A DNA stretch of 34,496 nt, taken from Anaerolineae bacterium (GTDB taxonomy: Bacteria > Chloroflexota > Anaerolineae > B4-G1 > DUEL01). The stretch is taken from assembly GCA_016931695.1 (NCBI GenBank), contig JAFGEI010000044.1, forward strand, positions 1 through 34,496, read 5' to 3'. Shown here in pieces: positions 29,001 through 34,496 of the stretch (positions within the stretch are counted from its first letter, which is position 1; every line of letters starts with the position of its first letter). Made by a program: the position numbers and the translations under genes. The notes beneath the pieces are model-generated. The model had not been told where the DNA came from, ran no database searches, and saw only the letters and a list, made by a program, of their open reading frames with translations.

Positions 29001-30047
29001 GATGCGCTGTTCACAGATGAACGGAGTGGCTTGCACGGCCTGCTGGAATTCGAGGGCAAAGCGGACGGCGCGATCGGGGTCATCCTCGTGCGCGATAGGC
29101 GCGCCGAACAGGATGTGCGCCAGGTTGCCCTTGTCGCCGCAGGCGACCAGGGCCAGGTGGCCCTCGTAGCGGGCCAGCAGTTGTTGAATCAGCACCACGT
29201 AGGCCGCCAGCTTCTGGCCGACCTGGGCGTCCCGGGCATAGTCGAGGCCAGCAAAGCGAACAAAGAGGCTGGTCACCAGGCGCAGCTCGGCGGCGAACTC
29301 GCCGCCGCCCGCCTGGAGGCGGTTGTAGAGGGCGGCGGTCAGCCAGCGGCGGGCCTGTTCCAGCGACAGCGGAGGAAGCAACGGCAACGAGCTCCCGGCA
29401 CAGGCCGGAGAAGCAAGCAGCAAAGAAAACTCGTCCCGCAACGGCTGCAGGGCAGCGTGGGGAAGGTGCTCCGCCAGCGCCGCGTCGACCGCCACCTGGC
29501 CCGAACCGGCTCGCTGCTGGGCCTCGACTGCCCGCTCCAGCGGCAAGCCGGCCAGCACGTCGATCAGGCCATGGGGGGGCGCGCCGACGCAAAAGCGGCG
29601 CACGTCGCCAGCAGCGATCCCGACGTGCATCGAAAAGGCGGTCTGCCCGGCAGGCAGATCGACAGGTGCAGCCCGATCAACCGAGCGCTGCATTGCCAGG
29701 GCACACGCTGCTGCTCGCGGGACACTTGCGGCCATTTTGCCGGGGAACCAGCCGGTCAAGGCATCGCCGCCGAAAGAGATGACGCTGCCGCGGTGCCGGT
29801 GCACCTCTTCGACCAGGGGGGTGAATAGCTTGTTGAGCCGCAGGGTCAGTTCCTCGGCCCCTTTTTGCGGTCCCATCGTCAGCGCCAGGTGCTCCATCAG
29901 CGGCGTAAAGCCGCTGACGTCGGCAAAGAGCACCGCCCCCCGGCCGTGTTCCGGCAAATTGGCCCCGCGGGCAATTGCCCGGCGCCGGTCGAGGGGGAGA
30001 TAGGCTGCCAGTAAGCCCTGGTCCGCCTGTCTCTGGAGTGGGTTCAT
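26031..30047 (-). CDS. Tandem class III cyclase-homology / AAA-type ATPase / TPR protein (soluble adenylyl cyclase-like)
   Basis: 1338 aa. Cyclase domain 1 (about 35-195) has both metal-binding Asp motifs, FADVSGFT (Asp43) and FGGDA (Asp95), but lacks the Asn-x3-Arg motif. Domain 2 (about 255-425) starts ELRLVTSLFVRFAGLD without the Asp motifs but keeps GDEVNVSARL (Asn377, Arg381). The two could form one active site between them, as in mammalian ADCY10. An NTPase follows with Walker A GEAGVGKS (about 470-478) and Walker B VIVLEDAYWAD, then a winged-helix-like region and about ten TPR repeats (860-1300). It probably makes cAMP or acts as a large signalling ATPase. The ATG is 43 bp after the beta-helix gene and has no good Shine-Dalgarno, so cotranscription is likely. 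Confidence 0.85.
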   Translation of the reverse strand: MNPLQRQADQGLLAAYLPLDRRRAIARGANLPEHGRGAVLFADVSGFTPLMEHLALTMGPQKGAEELTLRLNKLFTPLVEEVHRHRGSVISFGGDALTGWFPGKMAASVPRAAACALAMQRSVDRAAPVDLPAGQTAFSMHVGIAAGDVRRFCVGAPPHGLIDVLAGLPLERAVEAQQRAGSGQVAVDAALAEHLPHAALQPLRDEFSLLLASPACAGSSLPLLPPLSLEQARRWLTAALYNRLQAGGGEFAAELRLVTSLFVRFAGLDYARDAQVGQKLAAYVVLIQQLLARYEGHLALVACGDKGNLAHILFGAPIAHEDDPDRAVRFALEFQQAVQATPFICEQRIGVSLGRVYAGVLGSPRRCTYTVLGDEVNVSARLMEAAQPGQLLVTRRIRQAVSGHYLFHALPAVRAKGKEEPIPVFAPTELAERPAEDTAERLIGREQELGAILRRMDRLPEGEGLVLQLVGEAGVGKSALLRALLRLARERGWQTYVGACLSYGQQTPYLPWRSVIRDMFPHAAETEIAHLRRLVEALPAPAGRPGYWLARLPLLAEAMGLEVDDTPLTRSLEGELRRDNTFQLLEALLQQATAGRPTVIVLEDAYWADELSLDLALRIGRGLAEQPLLLALVHRPFTGPPPAAVTALQALPHQVTLTLLPLAQESTLELARERLQSRDLAPALAALLREKTQGNPFFVEEILRALREGGHLVWEEKRITLTGAWETLELPDTIEGVVRARLDRLEEKERLTLKVASVIGRTFRRLLLQEVHPLQPAASTLVHQLAQLGAADFTLLEEAAPKWRYAFCHPILHETTYETLLFVQRRRLHGAIGEALERWRSDDLSRALDLLAYHYARSEKREKAIQYLHLAGEKARREYANQVALDHYSQAIDLLEPEEREQRYNLLAGRERIHNLMGNRDAQQQDLQQMEHLAVQLDDARRQVEVLNRSARWAVDTGAFQQAQEFARRAQQQAERCQDWLAAAEAQKSRGIVHAILGEYGPAIEMFEQSRQACCMANDPVGEASCLGNLGTVHLYRGDAEQARTHYAQALALFQDAAQAWQEARALINLGIADVRLGAYEQALESYQQALLISREIGSAADEELVLNSMGNLLMTLGDLGRAARHFEQALELALRLQDREGEATCRSNLGLLLAYRGEVEQGRRVLREALQQNRDMGRRRGEAHALHHLGVVHVMADQPAEARQPFQQALALREEIGETGNALATSAWLALTEQMLAESGPAQARMKNVVAQLELAGYSGDYPEQEIWWAACQVWQAGGQRHMARQALQKAYQFVQEQARRIMDDELARSYREQVWVNRAIIAAWQEPAANRANFHE

Positions 30048-30090
30048 AGCCGAGAGTCCACGAGCTGCCCTGGCTGGCCGCCCTCCCCGC

Positions 30091-31578
30091 TCAGGGCAGC
30101 ACCCAGGACGGCCAGCAAAGCGGAGAAAATCCGACCTCTAGCAGGCGGGTCTGGCCGCCCTCCAGGCTGCGCGCCACCAGCGGCAGCCAGACCCGCACCC
30201 CCTGCTCCAGGGCGCCAATGTCGTAAGCGGCGCCGATGGGCCGCAGAGTTCCTTCCAGGTCGTCGGTCACGTCGCCCAGCGTCGTCCCGGCATCGACGGC
30301 GGGGCTGCCAGCCCGCAGGTGGTAGTCGTCCGCTGCCGGATCGACGAACAGCTCGCCGGGCGTGGCGATGAACGAGTGGCTGTCGTACCCCAGCGCCTGC
30401 CACTCGGCCAGCGAGATGACGCTGCTCTCCCCGTCGGCGCTCAGGCGGTCGACCAGCACGTTGTAATCACTCTCAAAACCGGCCAGGTCCGGGGTGGGGA
30501 TGACGATGCTGCCGCGCCAGCTGTGCGCAGTATAGATGACGTTGTTGTACAGGTGGTTGTCGACGCAGCCGGCCTGGCTGACGTTGACCGCCCACCGCCC
30601 GTCTGCCGGCATCAAGATGGTGTTGTTGAGCACCCGGTTGCGCTGCGAGCAGACCGCGCCGTCATGCTGAAAGATGGCGATGCCGCCGGCGTGGTTGTCG
30701 TACAGCAAGTTGTTGCGCACAATGGTGTCGGTGACGCCGTCCATGTTGATCGCCGACCCACCCCCGCTGCCGTTCTCATAGATGACGTTGCGCTCTACCA
30801 GTCCGCCAGAGATGACGCCGTCGCCGTCCATCGAGGCGTCGCCGTTCATGTGGACGCCGCAGCCGACGTTGTGGTGGAGGACATTGTCGCGGATGACAGG
30901 CCGGTCGCCGCTGTTGGAGCAATAAACGCCGTGTTCGCCGTTGTGGTGGCTCTCGTTCTGTTCGATCGTCGCGTCGTCGACAAAGGCGGTAAAGATGCCG
31001 GTGCGCCCGGTGGCAAGGCCGCAGTCGTGGACCGTGTTGCGGCGGATGACGATGTGGTGCGAGTGGGCCGCGTCGCTGCCGCGGACGTCGACGCCCCAAC
31101 TGGGGGCGCCGGCGACCTCCAGCCCCTCGACGATCCAGTAGGCGACGACGCCATCCCCCTCCCAGGTCTCGATCTCGACGTTGCTGCCGTGGGTGTTCTG
31201 GGGACCCGGGGCATCGACGACCACCTGGGAGCCGTCGTCGGCGCGCAGGGTGATCCACGCCCCGGCGGTGCCCGAGTTTTCGATGCGGCAGCCGTCGTAG
31301 GTGCCGCTGCGCACGCGGATCGTGTCGCCGGGCGCGACGTTCTCCACCGCGAATTGGATCGTGCGCCAGGGCTGCTCCGACGTGCCGCCAGGGATGACGT
31401 CCTCGCCGTCGGTGGCGACGTAATAGGTCTGGGCGACCGTTTCCCCCGGAGGAGCGGCTGCCGGCCAAGTGGGCGCTGCCGCGGTGGGTGGGAGCGTACT
31501 CTGGCAGGCCAGGCAGACCAGAAAGACAGCGGTCAGGCTGCTCAACAGCGGCAGGGCCAGCACTTTCGGCCCAGTCAT
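30091..31578 (-). CDS. Secreted right-handed parallel beta-helix protein with WLPLVAR motif
   Basis: 495 aa. An N-terminal signal sequence ends in a Cys pair (VFLVCLACQS), so it may be a lipoprotein, though the -3 residue is atypical. From about residue 50 it has a DUF1565/PbH1-like start (YYVATDGEDVIPGGTSEQPWRTIQFAVENVAPGDTIRVRSGTY), then a run of parallel beta-helix coils with N-x-h motifs (IVIRRNTVHDCG; IRDNVLHHN; VERNVIYEN; IVRNNLLYDN; VLNNTIL). The fold is typical of polysaccharide lyases and surface carbohydrate-binding proteins; catalytic residues were not assigned. VWLPLVAR (about 463-470) follows the last coil, then 25 more residues. The ATG overlaps the upstream stop (ATGA), with GGAGGAG before it. 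Confidence 0.88.
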   Translation of the reverse strand: MTGPKVLALPLLSSLTAVFLVCLACQSTLPPTAAAPTWPAAAPPGETVAQTYYVATDGEDVIPGGTSEQPWRTIQFAVENVAPGDTIRVRSGTYDGCRIENSGTAGAWITLRADDGSQVVVDAPGPQNTHGSNVEIETWEGDGVVAYWIVEGLEVAGAPSWGVDVRGSDAAHSHHIVIRRNTVHDCGLATGRTGIFTAFVDDATIEQNESHHNGEHGVYCSNSGDRPVIRDNVLHHNVGCGVHMNGDASMDGDGVISGGLVERNVIYENGSGGGSAINMDGVTDTIVRNNLLYDNHAGGIAIFQHDGAVCSQRNRVLNNTILMPADGRWAVNVSQAGCVDNHLYNNVIYTAHSWRGSIVIPTPDLAGFESDYNVLVDRLSADGESSVISLAEWQALGYDSHSFIATPGELFVDPAADDYHLRAGSPAVDAGTTLGDVTDDLEGTLRPIGAAYDIGALEQGVRVWLPLVARSLEGGQTRLLEVGFSPLCWPSWVLP

Positions 31579-31937
31579 GACTCCTCCAGTTCTTTGATCT
31601 CGACCTGCTCCAGGGCGCAGGTGATGTCGGCTGGAATCCGTATCGCCGTGTGGCCACAGTTTGGACAGGCCGCGTCCTCCTCTTCGCTCTCAAAGCGCAG
31701 CGCGCAACAGTTCCAGCAGATAAAGCGATGCGGGCCAGGGCGAAACACGATCTGCGCCCCTTCGGCCAACGTGCCGGCCGCCAGTTCTCGCACCACGCTC
31801 TCGAGCCGCGCTTCGGCTCCCTGGAGCGAATCGTACACGACGAAATGCAACGCCGTAATCCGGCTGGCGCTGCGCGAACGCGCCTCGGCGATGGCCTGGT
31901 TGAGCAGCGCCTTGATTCTTTCCTGTTCAGTACCCAT
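31575..31937 (-). CDS. HypA-like zinc-ribbon protein lacking the nickel-binding His
   Basis: 120 aa. It matches HypA/HybF in the helix (ERIKALLNQAIAEARSRSASRITALHFVVYDSLQGAEARLESVVRELAAGT in layout), in LAEGAQIVFRP, and in a zinc site C-x2-C...C-x2-C (CWNC...CPNC). HypA starts MHE, where His2 binds nickel for hydrogenase; here the N-terminus is MGTEQER with no His, so nickel delivery is unlikely. Start: ATG 31937, with an alternative GTG at 31940. It lies 24 bp after the carboxypeptidase stop and overlaps the beta-helix start, so it is plainly part of this operon. No hydrogenase gene is nearby. Function unknown. Confidence 0.75.
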   Translation of the reverse strand: MGTEQERIKALLNQAIAEARSRSASRITALHFVVYDSLQGAEARLESVVRELAAGTLAEGAQIVFRPGPHRFICWNCCALRFESEEEDAACPNCGHTAIRIPADITCALEQVEIKELEES

Positions 31938-31961
31938 CACGATTCCCGTGTCTCCAGGTCT

Positions 31962-34184
31962 CTACGAGGACTCGAAACCCCTCATCAGTAGTGGCAGGTA
32001 GAGCATGCGCAGGTTGGAAACGACCCGGACGGCCAGCGCTCGATCCGCCACGCCGCACGCATTGGACGCCCTAAGCGACACGGTATAGATCCCTGCTGCG
32101 CCCCAGCTATAGATCGCCTGGGGGCCGCGGGTGCCGTTGCTCCACAGCAGGACAACAGGCAGCGTGGGAGTGAGGGGGATGGTGGCGGCGGCATAGACCC
32201 CCGCCTGGCCCACCGTCAGCGTGAGCGGGCCGGTGATCTCGAGCCCGGTCACCGGCTGGCAGACCTCCACCGCCAACGCCGCGCTGACCGCGCTGCAGGC
32301 GTTGAGCGCCGCCACCGTGACCGTATAGACGCCGTCCGCCGTCCAACTGTAGGCCGCAGTGGCGCCGACCGTACCATTGTCCCAGGTCAGCGTCACCGGC
32401 TGGGTGGCGGTGATGGGAAGGGTGGTGGCGGTATAGACCCCCGTTTCTTCCGCCAGCAAAAAGGTGGGGCCGTCGATTTGCACCTCCTCTACGGCCTCGC
32501 AGGGTTCGCCCTGGACGTGCACAAAGACCGCCGTGAAGGGGCCCCAATGGCCGCCGTCCGACAGGCCGTGGACCAGCACATAGTGCGTGCCGAGTTCCAG
32601 GCCGGTCGTATCGACCGTCGCCTCGGCCAGCTCTGCCGTCTCGTCCCAGGCGCCGTCGTAAGGAACCAGGGGGGTGCCCGTGCCGTCGGCGCCGGGGGCG
32701 TCGATAAAGTACTCGGCGCCGGCCACCGGTTGCTCCTGGTCGTCGCAATACTGGTTGAGCAGGCGAATGTCCTCCAGGGTGGCGCTGAGCTGGACCGGCT
32801 CGCCTGGCGCAACCGGATCGGGGCTGACGACGAGCGAGTGGGCGTCGGGGCCGTAGACGGTGAGGTAGGGGTCCGGGGCGGCGACCTTGGCGGCGTGGAT
32901 GTAGGTGGGCAGGTTATCCTCCCAGATGTCCCAGGGGAACTCGTCCCCCCAGCAGGGCTCGAAAAAGTCGTCGCCGATCTCGGGCGTGAAAGAGGCTACG
33001 TCGAGCTCGCCGTAGAACCAATCGTCGGTAGTGCCGTTGGGATAATACCAGAGCACCTCCCCCGGCCGCCCGACCGGGTAGTTATTGTAAGTGGCCCACT
33101 TGCAGCCGATGGCCCGCAAGGCAGCGTCGTCCGGCGCCGGGCTGGGATTGGCATAGGACCAGGGGATCAGGATGGCCGGTACAGCACTGTGCAAGGTCAT
33201 CATGATGCCGGTGTCGTCGTCCGGATCGGGAAAGAGCGCGTTACCCAGGGCCATGACCGCCTGGGTCTCGGGCTCGGAAGCGGGCGAGACGCCGCGGTAG
33301 CCCTGCACGCAGGGATCGGAGGAGGAGCCGCTGTCGTCGTAGGCCCACATGTAGGGAAAGTTGCGGTTGTTGTCCACCCCATAGTGATCGTAAGGTGTAG
33401 GCGGCCAGGCGCAGCCGGGGTTGTCTGTGTCGTTGGTGTTCTTGCGCCACCACCAGCCGCTCGGCTCGACCATCTTGCGCCCGTCCGGGTTGACCAGGGG
33501 GACGATCCAGATCTCGCGGTGATCGACCAGCCAGGTGACGTCGGGGTCGATGCCGTAGCCGCCCTCGCCGCGAAAGCCGCCGGTCAGGTAGTCGATGAAA
33601 AAGTCGGGCAGCTCGGGCACGACCATCTCGCGGGCGTGGTGGGTGGAGACGATGAGCAGGACGGGTTTGGCCCCCGTGATTGCCTCGTTGGTGATGCGGA
33701 TGGCCAGGATATCATAGCCCTGCTCGGGGTCCTGGGTCTTTTCCCAACTGTCGCCATAGTCGTACAGCTCGGTCAGTTCAGGGTAGGCATTGCTGACTGC
33801 GACCATGTGGTCCAGGATCTCTTCCACGGTGCGGTAGCAGGGATAGCCGGGGGGCACGAGCAGTTGTTGGGTCCGCTCCTCGTCGATTTCTACAAAAAAA
33901 CCCAGCTTGAGCAGTTGGCGGTAGAGTTGGGCATCGACAGTGCCGACGAGCAGCATCTCCTCCTGTTCCAGCCGCCAGATATCGACCCCCAGCGAAGCGA
34001 GCAGGGGGACCTGCTCGCGGCTGGCCAGGTGGATGCGCACAACAGCGCCCTCGGGGGGGATGGGGGATGGGGCGGGCCCCGGCGGGTCGGTGGGAATAGC
34101 GCGGACGGATCGAGGGCCGGCGAGCATGGCCGCCAGCAGCCCCAGGGCCAACAACCCTCGCTGCATAACACGTTGATAACTCAT
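31962..34184 (-). CDS. Secreted M14 zinc carboxypeptidase with Ig-like repeats and YLPLLMR end
   Basis: 740 aa. A signal peptide covers residues 1-29 (QRGLLALGLLAAMLAGPRSVRA), then a propeptide (to about 110). The M14 peptidase domain has zinc ligands H183-x2-E186 (HAREM) and H332 (TLHSA), the substrate-binding NNRNF, and the catalytic Glu402 in SFTPEIG; GTTDDWFYG is also conserved. All residues needed for activity are present. Two tandem Ig/PKD-like repeats follow (about 590-720), each with a central LxWxNGT and ending in ALxVxV. The C-terminus is MLYLPLLMRGFESS. It should cut C-terminal residues from peptides outside the cell. The start at 34184 is set by GGAG about 9 nt upstream and a correct signal peptide; it is the first gene of the operon. 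Confidence 0.93.
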   Translation of the reverse strand: MSYQRVMQRGLLALGLLAAMLAGPRSVRAIPTDPPGPAPSPIPPEGAVVRIHLASREQVPLLASLGVDIWRLEQEEMLLVGTVDAQLYRQLLKLGFFVEIDEERTQQLLVPPGYPCYRTVEEILDHMVAVSNAYPELTELYDYGDSWEKTQDPEQGYDILAIRITNEAITGAKPVLLIVSTHHAREMVVPELPDFFIDYLTGGFRGEGGYGIDPDVTWLVDHREIWIVPLVNPDGRKMVEPSGWWWRKNTNDTDNPGCAWPPTPYDHYGVDNNRNFPYMWAYDDSGSSSDPCVQGYRGVSPASEPETQAVMALGNALFPDPDDDTGIMMTLHSAVPAILIPWSYANPSPAPDDAALRAIGCKWATYNNYPVGRPGEVLWYYPNGTTDDWFYGELDVASFTPEIGDDFFEPCWGDEFPWDIWEDNLPTYIHAAKVAAPDPYLTVYGPDAHSLVVSPDPVAPGEPVQLSATLEDIRLLNQYCDDQEQPVAGAEYFIDAPGADGTGTPLVPYDGAWDETAELAEATVDTTGLELGTHYVLVHGLSDGGHWGPFTAVFVHVQGEPCEAVEEVQIDGPTFLLAEETGVYTATTLPITATQPVTLTWDNGTVGATAAYSWTADGVYTVTVAALNACSAVSAALAVEVCQPVTGLEITGPLTLTVGQAGVYAAATIPLTPTLPVVLLWSNGTRGPQAIYSWGAAGIYTVSLRASNACGVADRALAVRVVSNLRMLYLPLLMRGFESS

Positions 34185-34234
34185 GTCTTTTTCTCCAATT
34201 GACCTTGGTTTTGGCCAGGATGGCTTTTGCCGTG

Positions 34235-34263
34235 ATGGTACTCGCATACACGCCGGTTGTCAA
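34235..34263 (-). promoter_or_regulatory. Promoter of the carboxypeptidase-to-cyclase operon
   Basis: Minus strand: TTGACA (34263-34258), a 17-bp spacer, TACCAT (34240-34235). The start near 34228 gives a leader of about 44 nt. No terminator was seen between the four downstream genes, so one transcript of more than 8 kb is possible. Confidence 0.7.
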
Positions 34264-34326
34264 GCCGGGACCGCCAGCTACCTCGGCAACGGGCGTATGC
34301 AAAACTTGGAGGAGCGTTAAAAATCA

Positions 34327-34374
34327 GCCACGAATTACACGAATTAACACGAAAAAGGGTGGAGAATTCGTGGC
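34327..34374. repeat. AT-rich dispersed repeat, copy C
   Basis: GCCACGAATT (34327-34336) and AATTCGTGGC (34365-34374) are perfect 10-bp inverted ends of a 48-bp element containing ACACGAATTAACACG. It is the clearest of three related copies (also 16841-16883 and 26027-26060). The rest of 34264-34496 has no gene; short open frames there look accidental. Confidence 0.7.
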
Positions 34375-34442
34375 AGAAATTCCGAGATCATCTAGCAGGC
34401 TGTCGGAGAGAAAATCGCCAGGGTCAGACAATGCTCGTTTTG

Positions 34443-34475
34443 TCATTCTGAGGCCCCGAAGGGGCCGAAGAATCT
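34443..34475. repeat. CATTCTGAG...CGAAGAATCTC repeat with hairpin core
   Basis: The sequence TCATTCTGAG, then a GGCCCC-GAA-GGGGCC hairpin (34452-34466), then GAAGAATCTC. Elements of this form are common intergenic repeats in several bacterial phyla. CATTCTGAG also occurs at the very start of the window (1-9), but without the rest. Confidence 0.5.
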
Positions 34476-34496
34476 CGTTTTCGGCTGTGAAACGCG

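Noticed and set aside
34257..34451. 64-aa open frame at the right end
   Set aside because: It runs through the divergent promoter and the AT-rich repeat, with no ribosome-binding site or recognisable sequence.

Overview
The window looks like a chromosomal segment from a GC-rich member of the Chloroflexota (Anaerolineae/Caldilineae-like). I infer this from a YYY-family/Agl23-type membrane locus, which is known mainly from Chloroflexi and archaea, a T-box leader, secreted proteins ending in a (Y/W)LPL..R motif, and the house-keeping gene content. No BLAST or tree was run, so placement below phylum is a guess. No tRNA, rRNA, CRISPR array, transposase, phage gene or origin was seen. The long ORFs antisense to the genes listed here are GC-driven shadows.

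Layout. 1-225: intergenic, with a hairpin and part of a dispersed repeat. 226-3395: valS on the minus strand behind a complete T-box leader and a consensus promoter. 3484-6694: glnS-gltX, a tight aminoacyl-tRNA synthetase pair. 6695-6942: intergenic, with a 99-bp palindromic repeat. 6943-16394: mscL with a zinc ribbon, a YYY membrane protein, an ECF sigma factor, a zinc-finger anti-sigma protein, a GT39-like membrane protein, and a large Agl23-like membrane protein fused to an NHL propeller. Together the last five look like an envelope-glycan module with its own regulator.

16465-19009: a small membrane ORF whose 3' end lies in a palindromic repeat, a 97-aa orphan, and a PHP phosphatase overlapping lipA. 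19038-19076: a perfect 39-bp palindrome between convergent genes. 19083-24063 (minus): a class A penicillin-binding protein with an Ig-like domain and a P/T-rich tail, an RNase H-like nuclease, and a PduO-type cobalamin adenosyltransferase. 24136-24210: two back-to-back consensus promoters. 24264-25901: a secreted PKD protein.

26031-34263 (minus): an apparent operon reading M14 carboxypeptidase, HypA-like zinc protein, parallel beta-helix protein, then a 1338-aa tandem-cyclase/ATPase/TPR protein with the architecture of mammalian soluble adenylyl cyclase. The right end carries dispersed repeats.

The two most interesting signals are these. (1) All three long secreted proteins end in, or close to, an (Y/W)LPL-h-h-x-R motif placed just after their last domain, which could be a surface-sorting tag. 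(2) The YYY/GT39/Agl23-NHL cluster encloses a sigma/anti-sigma pair and may be an uncharacterised, self-regulated envelope glycosylation system.
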